From contig CAWKDZ010000001.1 in NCBI GenBank assembly GCA_963848525.1, positions 372,001 through 436,000 of the forward strand: DNA of 64,000 nucleotides, written 5' to 3'. Below are positions 32,941-44,311 of this stretch, in pieces. Position numbers and translations under genes: made by a program. Under the pieces are notes generated by a model. The model had not been told where the DNA came from and did no database searches. It worked only from the letters and a program-made list of their open reading frames with translations. Each line of letters begins with the position of its first letter. The stretch's first letter is position 1. Source of the stretch: JACCTU01 sp963848525. Lineage in GTDB: Bacteria > Actinomycetota > Thermoleophilia > Gaiellales > Gaiellaceae.

Positions 32941-33491
32941 GAGGGTTCGGCGTAGCGGAAGCAGTCGACCGTGTGGTCGTTGACGAGGCCGGCTGACTGC
33001 ATCAACGCGTAGCAGACGGTCGGGCCGACGAAACGGAAGCCGCGCCGCTTCAGCTCCTTACTCATCGCCTTGGACTCGGACGTCTCCGCCGGAACGTCGG
33101 CGAGCTTCCGCCAGCGGTTCACCTTCGGCTCGCCGTCGACGAACGACCAGAGGAGCTCCGACAGCGACGTGTCGAGCTCGCGGATCCGCTGCGCGTTGTT
33201 CACGGTCGACTCGACCTTGAGCCGATTGCGCACGATCCCCGGGTCCGCGAGCAGACGCTCGACCCGCTTCGGCGTGTAGCGCGCGACCTTCGCGGCGTCG
33301 AACCCGTCGAACGCGCGCCGGTAGCCCTCGCGCTTGCGGAGGATCGTGAGCCACGAGAGACCCGCCTGCGCGCCCTCGAGCGTGAGCAGCTCGAAGAGCT
33401 CCCGGTCGTCGCGGGTCGGCACGCCCCACTCCTCGTCGTGGTACGCGACGTACTCGGGGACGTTCGCCGGAACCCAGCCGCAGCGCTTCAT
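32937..33491 (-). CDS. tag: DNA-3-methyladenine glycosylase I
   Basis: This 184-residue base-excision enzyme removes 3-methyladenine from alkylated DNA. It has the Tag signature: KRCGWV (zinc ligand C4), EYVAYHDEEWGVPTRDDREL with zinc His, FELLTLEGAQAGLSWLTILR with the catalytic-pocket Glu/Trp, and the C-terminal zinc ligands in NDHTVDCFRY. The VGPTVCYALMQSAGLVNDH stretch is typical. Normal length and intact. The ATG overlaps the stop of the preceding gene by 4 bp, placing it last in an ileS-led operon; it converges on the ispH-side gene with a 4-bp overlap. Confidence 0.95.
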   Translation of the reverse strand: MKRCGWVPANVPEYVAYHDEEWGVPTRDDRELFELLTLEGAQAGLSWLTILRKREGYRRAFDGFDAAKVARYTPKRVERLLADPGIVRNRLKVESTVNNAQRIRELDTSLSELLWSFVDGEPKVNRWRKLADVPAETSESKAMSKELKRRGFRFVGPTVCYALMQSAGLVNDHTVDCFRYAEPS

Positions 33492-33966
33492 CCGGTCTCG
33501 TACGCGACGTACGCGTCGGTCGCGAGTTGCGCGCCGTCGCGGCTCCAGACGTAGCTCCTGCCGTCCCAGCCGATCGCGGCAACGGCGCGCCCCTCGCCCG
33601 CGAACCAGAGGCCCCGCGAGAACGAGCCGGCCGGCACTGCGAACGAGCGCACGAGCCTGTCGCCGTCCCAGAGCTCGACCGCGGCTCGAGCGCGCTCGAA
33701 TCCGGGGACGTACGAGACGGCAACCGCGACGAGACCGTCGGGAGCGGCGGCCACCTTGGAAACCGCCAGCGACGACGGCTCGGTGCCGGGGAACGCCTTC
33801 CTGAGCTCGACGGGCTCGATCGACGTGCCGCCGCGGGAGCTCGCGAGGTCGATCAGTAGCCGGTCATCTGTCGCGGGCGGTTGCGACGGTCCGTCGCTCC
33901 GGACGGCGTCGAAGCCGGCGACGACGGCGAGCCCGGCGAGCGCCACGACCACGAGGCGGTTCCGGA

Positions 33967-33970
<4 letters not shown>
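33488..33970 (-). CDS. Anchored or secreted beta-rich protein, unknown function
   Basis: From the GTG at 33970 the product is 160 residues: an N-terminal hydrophobic anchor (RLVVVALAGLAVVAGFDAV), then beta-rich segments (LLIDLASSRGGTSIEPVELR, VAVAVSYVPGFERARAAVEL, SFSRGLWFAGEGRAVAAIGW, YVWSRDGAQLATDAYV) that resemble two or three propeller blades. The start overlaps the ileS stop (GTGA) and its stop overlaps tag (4 bp), so it is tightly coupled in the operon. The longer frame antisense to ileS's end is shadow. No family is recognised. Confidence 0.6.
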
Positions 33971-37038
<3,068 letters not shown>

Positions 37039-37118
37039 GGTTCGATTGTAGGAGGGCTCGTCGGGACGTCGCTCGTCGCCGGGGTGCGATGGTCGCGCCG
37101 AGGCAAGGACGCAGGGAG

Positions 37119-37144
37119 CGCTCGTATCCGCAGTGATACGAGCG
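37119..37144. promoter_or_regulatory. Perfect inverted repeat upstream of ileS
   Basis: cgctcgtatc (37119-37128) pairs exactly with gatacgagcg (37135-37144) around a 6-nt loop, about 80 bp upstream of the ileS start and 150 bp upstream of trxA. ggacgc occurs as a direct repeat on either side. It could be an operator or a leader hairpin. I looked for a T-box (TGGnACCGCG) in the ileS leader and did not find a convincing one. Confidence 0.4.
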
Positions 37145-37294
37145 TGACTGAGGACGCCGCCCTCGGTGCGAGCAGCGCGGCCCGGCGGCACAGGCTACGT
37201 TTCGACGAGCCCTCCGATCGAGGGCGACTGTGGGAAGAACTGACGCTCGGGCGTCGTTGACATCTCACGTACGACCAAGGGAGAAAGGAACCAG

Positions 37295-37612
37295 TTGACC
37301 AACGTGACCACGGACACCTTCGAGCAGGAGGTCCTGAAGAGCGATCAGCCCGTGATCGTCGATTTCTGGGCGGAGTGGTGCGGCCCGTGCCATGCCGTCG
37401 CCCCGGTTCTCGACAAGATCGCGGACGAGCGCAAGGACGAGCTCAAGGTCGTGAAGCTGAACATCGACGAGGAGCAGGAGATCGCCCAGCGGTACGGGAT
37501 CGTCTCGATCCCGACGATCGTGCTGTTCAAGGGCGGCGAACCGGCCGCCGCGGCGATCGGCGCGCAGCCGAAGAGCGCGCTCGAGCGCTCGCTGGGACTC
37601 GTCGAGGCGTAG
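37295..37612 (+). CDS. trxA: Thioredoxin
   Basis: This 105-residue thioredoxin has the redox site FWAEWCGPCHAVAPVLDKIA (WCGPC at about 28-32), the buried Asp (VIVDFW), and the cis-Pro loop GIVSIPTIVLFKGGEP. It reduces disulfides in the cytoplasm and could recycle peroxiredoxins, including the putative selenoprotein at 51 kb. The TTG start (37295) has a good ribosome site (gggagaaaggaacc). A strong terminator follows directly, so it is probably monocistronic. Confidence 0.95.
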   Translation: MTNVTTDTFEQEVLKSDQPVIVDFWAEWCGPCHAVAPVLDKIADERKDELKVVKLNIDEEQEIAQRYGIVSIPTIVLFKGGEPAAAAIGAQPKSALERSLGLVEA

Positions 37613-37614
37613 TC

Positions 37615-37652
37615 GAGGCCGAGGGGGCTAACCCCCCTCGGCCTCTTTCTTT
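37615..37652. terminator. Strong intrinsic terminator after trxA
   Basis: gaggccgaggggg (37615-37627) pairs with cccccctcggcctc's 13 matching bases (37633-37645) and is followed by tttcttttc. The loop contains the stop of the convergent DUF2231 gene, so it may act in both directions. Confidence 0.9.
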
Positions 37653-38179
37653 TCAGGCGTCGGGACGGGCGCCGCGGCCTTGCGCGTCGGCTCGCCCACG
37701 AGGTTGAGGACGCGCATGCCGTGGACGAAGACGACGCTGCCGCCGATCCAGCCGCCGAACACCAGCAAGAGGTACGCGACGACGGTGAGCACGAACGGCC
37801 CGGGCTCGATGTTGCCGGCGTCGAACGACTCCTTGCCCGCGATCGCCGTCGCGAGGAAGACTGCGCTCGCGAGCAGCTGAGCGACCATGTGCACGGTGGC
37901 CGTTCGCCACAGTGGCGTCCTGGTCTCGATCCGGAGCCAGTCGGCGAAGCCGGTCACGGCCGTCGGGATCGTCGCGAGCAGCCCGAAGACGATCGCGAGC
38001 CACCAGCCGTGCGTGGCCGCATTCGTGCTGATCTCGAGCACGTCGGCCAGCGCGGCGACGAGCGCGAACGTGTAGGCGCCGATCGTGACGCCGGTCAGCG
38101 GCGGGTGCAGAGGGTGCCCTGGCAGCCCGTGCCAGAGGTAGTCGAGCTCGAAGCCGGCGTGGTCCCGGCGTTCGGTCAC
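37628..38179 (-). CDS. DUF2231-family membrane protein
   Basis: From the GTG at 38179 this gives 183 residues: a short N-terminus with LPGHPLHPPLTGVTIGAYTF, the DUF2231 hallmark around HPLHP, then four hydrophobic segments (FALVAALADVL, LAIVFGLLATIPTAVTGFAD, MVAQLLASAVFLATAIAG, FVLTVVAYLLLVFGGWIGGS) and a charged tail (PTRKAAAPVPTPEKKEAEGG). DUF2231 proteins are often near heme or redox functions, but their role is unknown. The start overlaps the TenA-like gene's stop (GTGA), indicating a two-gene operon. The upstream extension of the frame is antisense-like arginine-rich sequence. Confidence 0.8.
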   Translation of the reverse strand: MTERRDHAGFELDYLWHGLPGHPLHPPLTGVTIGAYTFALVAALADVLEISTNAATHGWWLAIVFGLLATIPTAVTGFADWLRIETRTPLWRTATVHMVAQLLASAVFLATAIAGKESFDAGNIEPGPFVLTVVAYLLLVFGGWIGGSVVFVHGMRVLNLVGEPTRKAAAPVPTPEKKEAEGG

Positions 38180-38787
38180 GTGCGGGCTTGCGCGAACCGC
38201 TCGACGCCGTCGAGCAGCGTCCAGTTGCCGCGCAACGCCGCCTCCGCGGCGGCGACGATCCGGTCGGCGTCGTCGGCCGGGGCCAGCTCGAGCACGCGGC
38301 GCGAGCGCTCGGCGTGCTCGTGGTCGCGCTCGGAGTGCACCTCGAAGTAGCGCGTCCCCTTCGTCCCCGGCTCGAAGCCGTACCAGCGCACGAGCCCGTC
38401 GAGCTTCGTCCGCGAGATCTCCGGCTGCGCGGATTCCACCGCGAACAGCGCTGCGGCTCCCTCGACGCCGGACCCGCTCCACGCCTTCGCGCACTCCGTC
38501 GTCTCCGCGCTAGGCCCGCGCCCGAGGTCCGCGTCGAGCGCGGCGGCGAAGTCGTCCCAGAGCGAGACGTGGGCGGCTTCCTCCGCGGCGTGCTCCGCGT
38601 CGGAGGCGGTGCCGGCGAGGCGAGCGAGCGCGTCGACGGCGTGGCGGTACTCGCCGGCGTAGTAGGCGAGCTCGTCGCGGCTGAGCTCACCGCACTCCCA
38701 CCGGCGGTAGAAGGGATGGCGCAAGACGTTCCAGCGGTCGGCGACCGCCTCCAGACGCTCGAACAGGTTCACCGCGGCTCCTTTCAC
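38176..38787 (-). CDS. TenA/PqqC/CADD-like heme-oxygenase-fold protein
   Basis: This 203-residue helical protein looks like the heme-oxygenase-fold superfamily (TenA_E/PqqC/CADD). It has NVLRHPFYRRWECGELSRDE, LAYYAGEYRHAVDALARLAG, EEAAHVSLWDDFAAALDADL, and VHSERDHEHAERSRRVLELA near the end. The Glu/His residues in these helices (EYRHAV, EEAAH, HSERDHEH) fit a di-iron site as in CADD-type proteins, which make para-aminobenzoate in some bacteria. That function is only a possibility here. The ATG at 38787 is used; a GTG at 38772 is an alternative. It is coupled to the DUF2231 gene. Confidence 0.7.
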   Translation of the reverse strand: MKGAAVNLFERLEAVADRWNVLRHPFYRRWECGELSRDELAYYAGEYRHAVDALARLAGTASDAEHAAEEAAHVSLWDDFAAALDADLGRGPSAETTECAKAWSGSGVEGAAALFAVESAQPEISRTKLDGLVRWYGFEPGTKGTRYFEVHSERDHEHAERSRRVLELAPADDADRIVAAAEAALRGNWTLLDGVERFAQART

Positions 38788-38837
38788 GATCCGGTTCGAG
38801 AGATCGTAAGGACCGCGCCGGTTACGCGCTTATCTAG

Positions 38838-38919
38838 CTGCGCAAGTCGCGAATCCGCTCTCGCGGATCCGCGACGCGCAAGATCCCTGAAGGCGGCCGC
38901 CTCGCGGCCGCGATCGCAG
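38838..38919. repeat. Dispersed 82-bp structured intergenic repeat, copy 2
   Basis: Second copy of the element at 26885-26967. The first hairpin keeps all 13 stem positions and the same A-C mismatch, while the loop differs (tctc versus tcgc). The second stem is perfect here (gcggccg/cggccgc around cctcg), enclosed by ccctg/caggg. It lies between two same-strand genes. Confidence 0.75.
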
Positions 38920-38941
38920 GGACATCCGCGGGCGCCGCCGG

Positions 38942-39088
38942 CTAGACGTCTTGGGTCTCGAGAAACGCGAGGAAGGCTGCGTGCTTCGCCAGGTAGGCCT
39001 CGATCTCGGCCACCCCGGCGCCCGCCCAGTCCTCGAGCCACGTCTCCGAGAGATCGTCTGAAATCGAGTGAAGGCCGCGTTCGCTCAT
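38942..39088 (-). CDS. Small conserved-looking protein (48 residues), unknown function
   Basis: From an ATG at 39088 the frame encodes MSERGLHSISDDLSETWLED and AYLAKHAAFLAFLETQDV, a compact, acidic, helical protein without membrane segment or signal. Codon choice is normal for the region and the sequence is not arginine-rich as shadows here are, so I think it is real. The start ATG lies opposite another ATG in a CATG, so the divergent lipid-kinase frame could begin at the same place. Confidence 0.5.
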   Translation of the reverse strand: MSERGLHSISDDLSETWLEDWAGAGVAEIEAYLAKHAAFLAFLETQDV

Positions 39089-39185
39089 GGACAGAATGAT
39101 CGTCTCGGCGCCGCGTCGTCGCATGGGCCAAACGGCTCATCTTGCGGGCCCCGAGGCCTACCCCCTCTGTACGCTTCCCGGCCGT

Positions 39186-39980
39186 TTGGGCGGCTTCCTG
39201 ATCGTCAACCCGCGCTCTGGGAGCGCCCAACCTTCGCCGGACGAGCTGGCGGAGCGGGCACGCGCCCAGGGGATCTCCGTGCACCTGGTCGAGCCCGGGG
39301 AGGACATCGCCGCGCTCGCCCGCGACGCCGACGCGCCTGCGCTCGGGATCGCCGGCGGGGACGGGTCGCTCGCCGCGGTCGCGGAAGTGGCGCTCGAGCG
39401 CGGGCTTCCGTTCGTCTGCGTGCCCTTCGGGACGCGCAACCACTTCGCGCGCGACCTCGGGCTCGACCGGGACGACCCGGTCGCGGCGCTCGCCGCCTTC
39501 GACGGGATCGAGCGGGCGATCGACGTCGGCCGCGTCAACGACAGGCTCTTTCTCAACAACGTCTCGCTCGGGATGTACGCGCGGCTCGTGCACGTGCGTG
39601 AGCGGCACCGGCGCCGGCGACTCGTTGCAGCGCGCCTGCGTGCGATCCTGATCGCGCTTCGGCACCGCTCCCCAACCGGGCTGGTCGTCGACGGCGAGCC
39701 GGTGTCCGCGCGCGTGCTGCTCGTCTCGAACAACGCGTACGAGCTCGACCTGCTCTCGGTCGGCGAGCGCGAGCGCCTCGACGAGGGGCTCCTCCATCTC
39801 TACGCGGGCAGCGGGATCGTGCGCTCGCGCTGGACCGAGTGGAGCGGCGAGCGCTTCGAGGTCGACGCCGCCTCCGGGCGACTGGCCGCGGCGGTGGACG
39901 GCGAGCCCGAGGAGCTGGAGACGCCGCTCGAGTTCAGGGTCGAGCCGCGGGCGCTACGGGTGCTCGTCCCGCCAGCGTGA
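39186..39980 (+). CDS. Diacylglycerol/lipid kinase-like (DAGK catalytic domain) protein
   Basis: This is an ATP-dependent lipid kinase homologue of the DAGK/LCB5/YegS family. GGFLIVNPRSGSAQPSPDEL starts the nucleotide-binding domain, GIAGGDGSLAAVAEVALERG holds the GGDGS motif, VPFGTRNHFARDLGL is the substrate segment, and the C-terminal beta-domain ends AAVDGEPEELETPLEFRVEP. I chose the TTG at 39186 because the family domain begins there. ATGs at 39087 and 39123 would add a non-conserved leader containing two GGCC-AAAC-GGC motifs that look regulatory. It probably phosphorylates diacylglycerol or a related membrane lipid. The 3' end overlaps the convergent NUDIX gene by 27 bp. Confidence 0.82.
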   Translation: MGGFLIVNPRSGSAQPSPDELAERARAQGISVHLVEPGEDIAALARDADAPALGIAGGDGSLAAVAEVALERGLPFVCVPFGTRNHFARDLGLDRDDPVAALAAFDGIERAIDVGRVNDRLFLNNVSLGMYARLVHVRERHRRRRLVAARLRAILIALRHRSPTGLVVDGEPVSARVLLVSNNAYELDLLSVGERERLDEGLLHLYAGSGIVRSRWTEWSGERFEVDAASGRLAAAVDGEPEELETPLEFRVEPRALRVLVPPA

Positions 39981-40493
39981 GAGCACCTCGGCGTTGTTGC
40001 GGAAGGCGAGCTCCTCGGTCGGCGGGAGCCCGTCGGCGGCGAACCACCTGAGCTCGGCGACGTCGTCGGCGGGCTCCGGCTCGCCCGCGACCACGCGGCA
40101 CGTCCAGTAGAGGTTGAGCGTGTGCTGCGCCTCGTCGCCGTCGCCGTAGCGGTCGACGACGACGTCGAAGAACGCGACCGGCTCGACCTCGAGCCCCGTC
40201 TCCTCGTCGAGCTCGCGCTTGAGGGCGTCGCGGGGATCCTCGCCCTCGTCGAGGAAGCCGCCCGGCAGGTCCCACTTCCCCTCGTCGGGCTCGCCTGCGC
40301 GGCGCGCGAGCAGGATCCGGCCCTCGGCGTCGAGCACGAGTCCAGACGCCGTCGGCTTCGAGCTCGCGTAGTGGCGCAGGCCGCACGACGGGCACTCGAC
40401 GCTCTTTCCGTCGTCCCCGACGAGGCCGGAGCCGCAGCGGGGACAGTGCTTCCAGCCGTCGAGCTCGCCCACGTCGGGCAGGATACGGCGCAT
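39954..40493 (-). CDS. NUDIX hydrolase with N-terminal zinc ribbon
   Basis: This 179-residue enzyme starts at an ATG (40493). Residues about 17-36 are a zinc ribbon (HCPRCGSG and VECPSCGLRHY), as in NADH pyrophosphatase NudC-like proteins. The NUDIX box is complete: GGFLDEGEDPRDALKRELDE followed by ETGLE. Flanking segments PTASGLVLDAEGRILLARRA and GKWDLPGG fit the fold. It should hydrolyse a nucleoside diphosphate-linked compound; the exact substrate is unknown. It diverges from the small acidic gene, the two starts sharing one CATG. Confidence 0.88.
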   Translation of the reverse strand: MRRILPDVGELDGWKHCPRCGSGLVGDDGKSVECPSCGLRHYASSKPTASGLVLDAEGRILLARRAGEPDEGKWDLPGGFLDEGEDPRDALKRELDEETGLEVEPVAFFDVVVDRYGDGDEAQHTLNLYWTCRVVAGEPEPADDVAELRWFAADGLPPTEELAFRNNAEVLSRWRDEHP

Positions 40494-40617
40494 GCACGAG
40501 CAGCCCGAGCCCACAGAGCGCGAGCAGGAGGAGACCACCGAGCGGCTGCCCGACGAGGACGCGATGCGCTATCCGGGCCACGACGACCCGCCCGAGACAC
40601 CGGACGCCGACTCGTGA
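40492..40617 (+). CDS. Small highly acidic protein (41 residues)
   Basis: The frame runs from ATG 40492 to TGA 40615-40617 and encodes MHEQPEPTEREQEETTERLP followed by an Asp/Pro-rich end (HDDPPETPDADS). It is very acidic and probably disordered. Support is positional: its stop overlaps the GTG start of the cyclic-nucleotide-binding gene in GTGA, the usual coupling in this genome. A role as a partner of that protein is speculation. Confidence 0.5.
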   Translation: MHEQPEPTEREQEETTERLPDEDAMRYPGHDDPPETPDADS

Positions 40618-40985
40618 GCCCCGTTGCCGCGCACGAGTTCTCCCGCATCGCGCTGCTGTCCTCGCTGCCGGGGGAGCGGCTGAACGAGCTCGCCGGGCGG
40701 ATGGCGCGCGAGTCGGTCCAGCCGGGCAAGACGGTCGTGAGCGAGGGCGAGCCCGGCGAGCGCTTCTACGTCGTCCTCGAGGGAATGCTCGAGGTCACGC
40801 AGGCCGGGCGCGGGCAGCGAACGCTCCTCCGCCCCGGCGACTACTTCGGCGAGGTCGCGCTGGCGATGGACATCCCCCGCACGGCGTCGGTGCGCGCTGT
40901 CACTCCCGCGCTCGTGGCCAGCTGCGACCGCGCGACGTTCGACGAGTTCGTGCGGCCCTTGTTCGCCGAGGACGGGCCGCTCTAG
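40614..40985 (+). CDS. Stand-alone cyclic-nucleotide-binding domain protein
   Basis: This 123-residue protein from the GTG at 40614 is one cNMP-binding domain without the HTH of CRP. Visible are SRIALLSSLPGERLNELAGR, VVSEGEPGERFYVVLEGMLE, and the phosphate-binding cassette PGDYFGEVALAMDIPRTASV with its conserved Glu and Arg, so ligand binding is likely. It ends CDRATFDEFVRPLFAEDG. The next gene, convergent with a 4-bp overlap, encodes a class III cyclase, and several other cyclases lie in the window. This is a plausible receiver for the cyclic nucleotide they make; that link is inference. Confidence 0.87.
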   Translation: MSPVAAHEFSRIALLSSLPGERLNELAGRMARESVQPGKTVVSEGEPGERFYVVLEGMLEVTQAGRGQRTLLRPGDYFGEVALAMDIPRTASVRAVTPALVASCDRATFDEFVRPLFAEDGPL

Positions 40986-43900
40986 CCGGCCGACGCGGCC
41001 GCGCCAACCGACTCGGCCTCGCGGAGCCAGCGGGTCGCGCCGGCCGCGTGGAAGAACTCGACCGCTCGGGCGAGGTGCTCGTCCGCCTTGGCCCGGCGTC
41101 CTGTCGCGACCAACTGCTCGGCGGCGCGGAGGCGCGCGTACGCCTCGTGCATCCCGGTTCCCATCTCGGCGAACAGAGCGGCGGCTTCCTCGTACTCACC
41201 GCTGACGACTGCCCGCGTCGCGGTTGTCCACTTCGTCTGGCGCTTCTGGCGCGCGAGCAGGCGATCGAGCTCCTCGCGACGTCCGACTTCGTTCGCCGCC
41301 CAGGCGAAGTTGATCGTCGTCCAGACCGGCGGCGGGCGGCGACGGTCGAGCGCGCGGAAGTCGAACTCGGACGCCTTCTGCCGCGCCCGCTCGTCCTCAC
41401 CGGCCTCGGCAAACGCGCGAACCGCGAACGCCAGCGACTGGAACATCCGGTCCGGTTGCGCCACCTCATGCGCAAGGTCGAGAGCGCGCTCCGCGTCGGC
41501 GACGGCTCCCGCGAGATCGTCGCGACCCAGCCTGATCGTCCCGCGGTAGCTATGAACACCGGCCTGCTGGGTGTGCGGCGCACCTGCCTCGCATTCGGCG
41601 ATGAACGCGTCCGTCATCCGCAGGCACTCGTCCCAGCGTCCGTCGTCGAGCGGGCGCAGCATCTGCATCGCTCGCATGAATCGCGTCATGTCGGCGTGGC
41701 CCGCGCGATCCGCAAGACGCCTCGCCTCGTCCAGGAACTCGTATGCCCGAGAGAGCTCGCCGGCGCCGAACAGCTGGACCCCGATGTTGTTGCACGCGCG
41801 CGATGCCTCGAATAACGAACCGGTTCGTAGCGCTACCTGCCGGCCCTCCTCCCCCTCGGCGAACCCGTCGTCGTCGCCCGACTCGACGCGCGCCATTCCG
41901 ACGGTGATGAGAACCCCGGCGCGGACCTCGTCGAGGCCGAGGCGATCGGCAACGGCGAGCGCGTCCCGTCCAACGCGTATCGCCTCCTCGTGGTCGCCCT
42001 CGAGCATCCGCAAGCCCGCGACCGACGCGAGCACACGCGCCGTTGCTGCGGTTGGACGGTGATCCTCGACGAGTGCGAGGGCACGGTCGAACGCGCCCCG
42101 AGCACCGTCCCACGTGCCGCGGTACCACAGGGCTCTTCCGACGAGTGCCTCCGCCTCGGCCGCGCGGTCGCGGTCGCCCGCGGCGAGCAGCGCGTCGCGG
42201 GCCGCCTCGAGTGCTTCGACCTGCCGCTCGTCCGACGCGAGATGCAGCGCCCGACCCCGCCGGAACAGCAGGTCCACACCCTGCGGCCCGTCGCGGTCCG
42301 AGAGCTCGAGCGCCTGCTCGTACAGGTGGCTTGCGTGGGCGAACGCGTTCAGCGCGAACGCACGGTCGCCGGCGTCACTTAGGGCGTCGCGAGCGTTCTC
42401 CGCGATGCCGGCGGTCGATTGTCCGGAAGCGCGGAGCAGCTCGAGCGCGCTCAGGTAGTGGTGAGCGACCATCTCGGCCTGGTCCTCGGGTCTGCCGAGC
42501 GAGCCGATCCACGCGGCGGCCTGCTGATGCTTCTCGGCCCGCTGCGTCCGCGGGATCTGGCCGTACGCGACGTCGCGGACGAGGAGATGCCGGAACGCGT
42601 ACTCGGTCTCCCCGGCGACCGACGAGCGACGCTCCCGGCGGACGAACTCTTTGCGCTCGAGCGCGTGCAGCCGTTCCTCCGCGACCCAGCGCTCGACTTC
42701 CCCGAGCGCCGCGGTGGCGCCGAGCCAGAAGATCTTCCCGATCACCGCCGCGTCCTGAAGGAGCACCTTCTCCTCTCGGGCGAGCCCGTCGATGCGCGCC
42801 GCGAGCAGCCCTTGCACCGTCTCCGGCACTCGGAGCTCCTCCCCCCGGTCGTGCGTCTCGAGCAGTCGCGCGAACTCCTCGGCGTACAGCGGGTTCCCGC
42901 CGGCGCGCTCGAGCAGCGTCTCGTGCGCGTCGGGATCGAGCGAAGACCGCACCAGGAACGCGCGCACGAGCTGCGCCGTCTCGTCGTCGCTGAGCGGCGA
43001 CAACGACAGCGTCAGCGCGTGAGGCTTACCCCCACCCCAGCCCTGCCGGCGCGCGAGCAGCTCGGGCCGAGCAGTCCCGACCACGAGCAGCGGCACGCCA
43101 CTGGCCCAGTCGACGAGATGGTCGACGAAGTCGAGCAGACCCTCGTCGGCGAAGTGCAGGTCTTCGAAGACGAGCACCAGCGGGTGCTCCTCTGCGAGCG
43201 CCTCGAAGAAGCGCCGCCACGCGGCGAACGCCTCGCCACGGCGGTCGGCCGCCGCCTCGCCGCCCGCCTCGAGCCCGACCAGCGGCCGAAGGTGGCGCTC
43301 GAGCCACTGGACGTCCTCGTCTGCTGAGACCACCGTGGCGACGGCCGCGCGCAGCTTCTCCTCGGTCCGGGCGGCGTCGTCGGTCTCGAGGACCCCCGCC
43401 TGCGCCTTGACCATCTCGCCGAGCGCCCAGTAGCTGACGCCCTCGCCGTAGGGGAGCGAGCGGCCCTGTCGCCAGCGGGTCAGCTCGGACCCGCGCTCGA
43501 CTCGCTGGAACAGCTCCCAGACGAGGCGGCTCTTCCCGATTCCCGGGACACCGACCAGAGTGACGAGCTGCGGCTCGCGCTCCCGCCGCGCGCGCTCGAG
43601 CGCGCCTACGAGCGCCGCGAGCTCCAGCTCCCGACCGACGAGCGGGGTGCGCCCGATCTGGCGGACGTCGACGCCGAACCGCGCCCGCGCCTCGACGGCT
43701 TCCCAAACGGCGACCGGCTCGGTCTTCCCCTTCGCCTCGATGGGTCGCTGCTCGCGGTACGAGATCACCCGCTCGGTCGCGCGGTACGTCGTCTCGTCGA
43801 CCAGGACGCCGTTCACCGGGGCCGCCGACTGGAGGCGCGCCGCCGTGTTCACGACGTCGCCGGAGGCCATCCCTTCGCCCGCGCCCGTTCCGAGCGCGAC

Positions 43901-44302
43901 GAGCGCCTCGCCGGTCGTGATCCCGATCCTGACCTGGAGGTCGGCTTCCTCGAGCGCCCACTCGCGGATCGCCAGCGCCGCACGCACCGCGCGCTCGGGG
44001 TCGTCCTCGTGAGCGACGGGAGCACCGAAGAGCGCCATGACCGCGTCGCCGATGAACTTCTCGACCGTGCCGCCGAAGCGCTCGAGATCCCCACGCACCC
44101 GCTCGAGGAACGACGAGAGCAGCGCACGGACGTCCTCCGGGTCTAGCCGCTCGGCGCGCGCCGTCGAGCCGACGAGGTCGCAGAAGAGCACGGTGACGAC
44201 CTTGCGCTCCTCGCGGGGCGCCTCGCCGGTCAGCGCTGCGCCGCAGGCGCCGCAGAAGCGGAAGCCGGCGGGGTTCTCCTGTCCACAGCTGGGACAGATC
44301 AC
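40982..44302 (-). CDS. Zinc ribbon-class III cyclase-AAA ATPase-TPR protein
   Basis: This 1106-residue protein is intact. A zinc ribbon (C3, C6, C17, C20) is followed by a class III cyclase (about 34-200) with metal aspartates D42 (FCDLVGST) and D86 (EKFIGDAVMALFG), K82 and D149 as base-selecting positions, and N152/R156 (VVNTAARL). The STAND/AAA ATPase has LVGRELEL, Walker A GVPGIGKS (251-258) and a Walker B LVLVFEDLHFADE near 375. The C-terminal half is helical TPR-like repeats (for example AEALVGRALWYRGTWDGARG). Such proteins are thought to couple a protein-interaction scaffold to cyclic-nucleotide output. The frameshifted serine hydrolase lies just upstream. Confidence 0.9.
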   Translation of the reverse strand: MICPSCGQENPAGFRFCGACGAALTGEAPREERKVVTVLFCDLVGSTARAERLDPEDVRALLSSFLERVRGDLERFGGTVEKFIGDAVMALFGAPVAHEDDPERAVRAALAIREWALEEADLQVRIGITTGEALVALGTGAGEGMASGDVVNTAARLQSAAPVNGVLVDETTYRATERVISYREQRPIEAKGKTEPVAVWEAVEARARFGVDVRQIGRTPLVGRELELAALVGALERARREREPQLVTLVGVPGIGKSRLVWELFQRVERGSELTRWRQGRSLPYGEGVSYWALGEMVKAQAGVLETDDAARTEEKLRAAVATVVSADEDVQWLERHLRPLVGLEAGGEAAADRRGEAFAAWRRFFEALAEEHPLVLVFEDLHFADEGLLDFVDHLVDWASGVPLLVVGTARPELLARRQGWGGGKPHALTLSLSPLSDDETAQLVRAFLVRSSLDPDAHETLLERAGGNPLYAEEFARLLETHDRGEELRVPETVQGLLAARIDGLAREEKVLLQDAAVIGKIFWLGATAALGEVERWVAEERLHALERKEFVRRERRSSVAGETEYAFRHLLVRDVAYGQIPRTQRAEKHQQAAAWIGSLGRPEDQAEMVAHHYLSALELLRASGQSTAGIAENARDALSDAGDRAFALNAFAHASHLYEQALELSDRDGPQGVDLLFRRGRALHLASDERQVEALEAARDALLAAGDRDRAAEAEALVGRALWYRGTWDGARGAFDRALALVEDHRPTAATARVLASVAGLRMLEGDHEEAIRVGRDALAVADRLGLDEVRAGVLITVGMARVESGDDDGFAEGEEGRQVALRTGSLFEASRACNNIGVQLFGAGELSRAYEFLDEARRLADRAGHADMTRFMRAMQMLRPLDDGRWDECLRMTDAFIAECEAGAPHTQQAGVHSYRGTIRLGRDDLAGAVADAERALDLAHEVAQPDRMFQSLAFAVRAFAEAGEDERARQKASEFDFRALDRRRPPPVWTTINFAWAANEVGRREELDRLLARQKRQTKWTTATRAVVSGEYEEAAALFAEMGTGMHEAYARLRAAEQLVATGRRAKADEHLARAVEFFHAAGATRWLREAESVGAAASAG

Positions 44303-44311
44303 GGCTCCACC

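Noticed and set aside
37039..37260. T-box riboswitch for ileS.
   Set aside because: No TGGnACCGCG-like antiterminator bulge or clear specifier loop could be found on the minus strand; only a simple hairpin is evident.
37257..37285. TTGACA at 37257 as the trxA promoter -35 box.
   Set aside because: No acceptable -10 hexamer occurs 16-18 bp downstream (ggagaa lies there, over the ribosome site).
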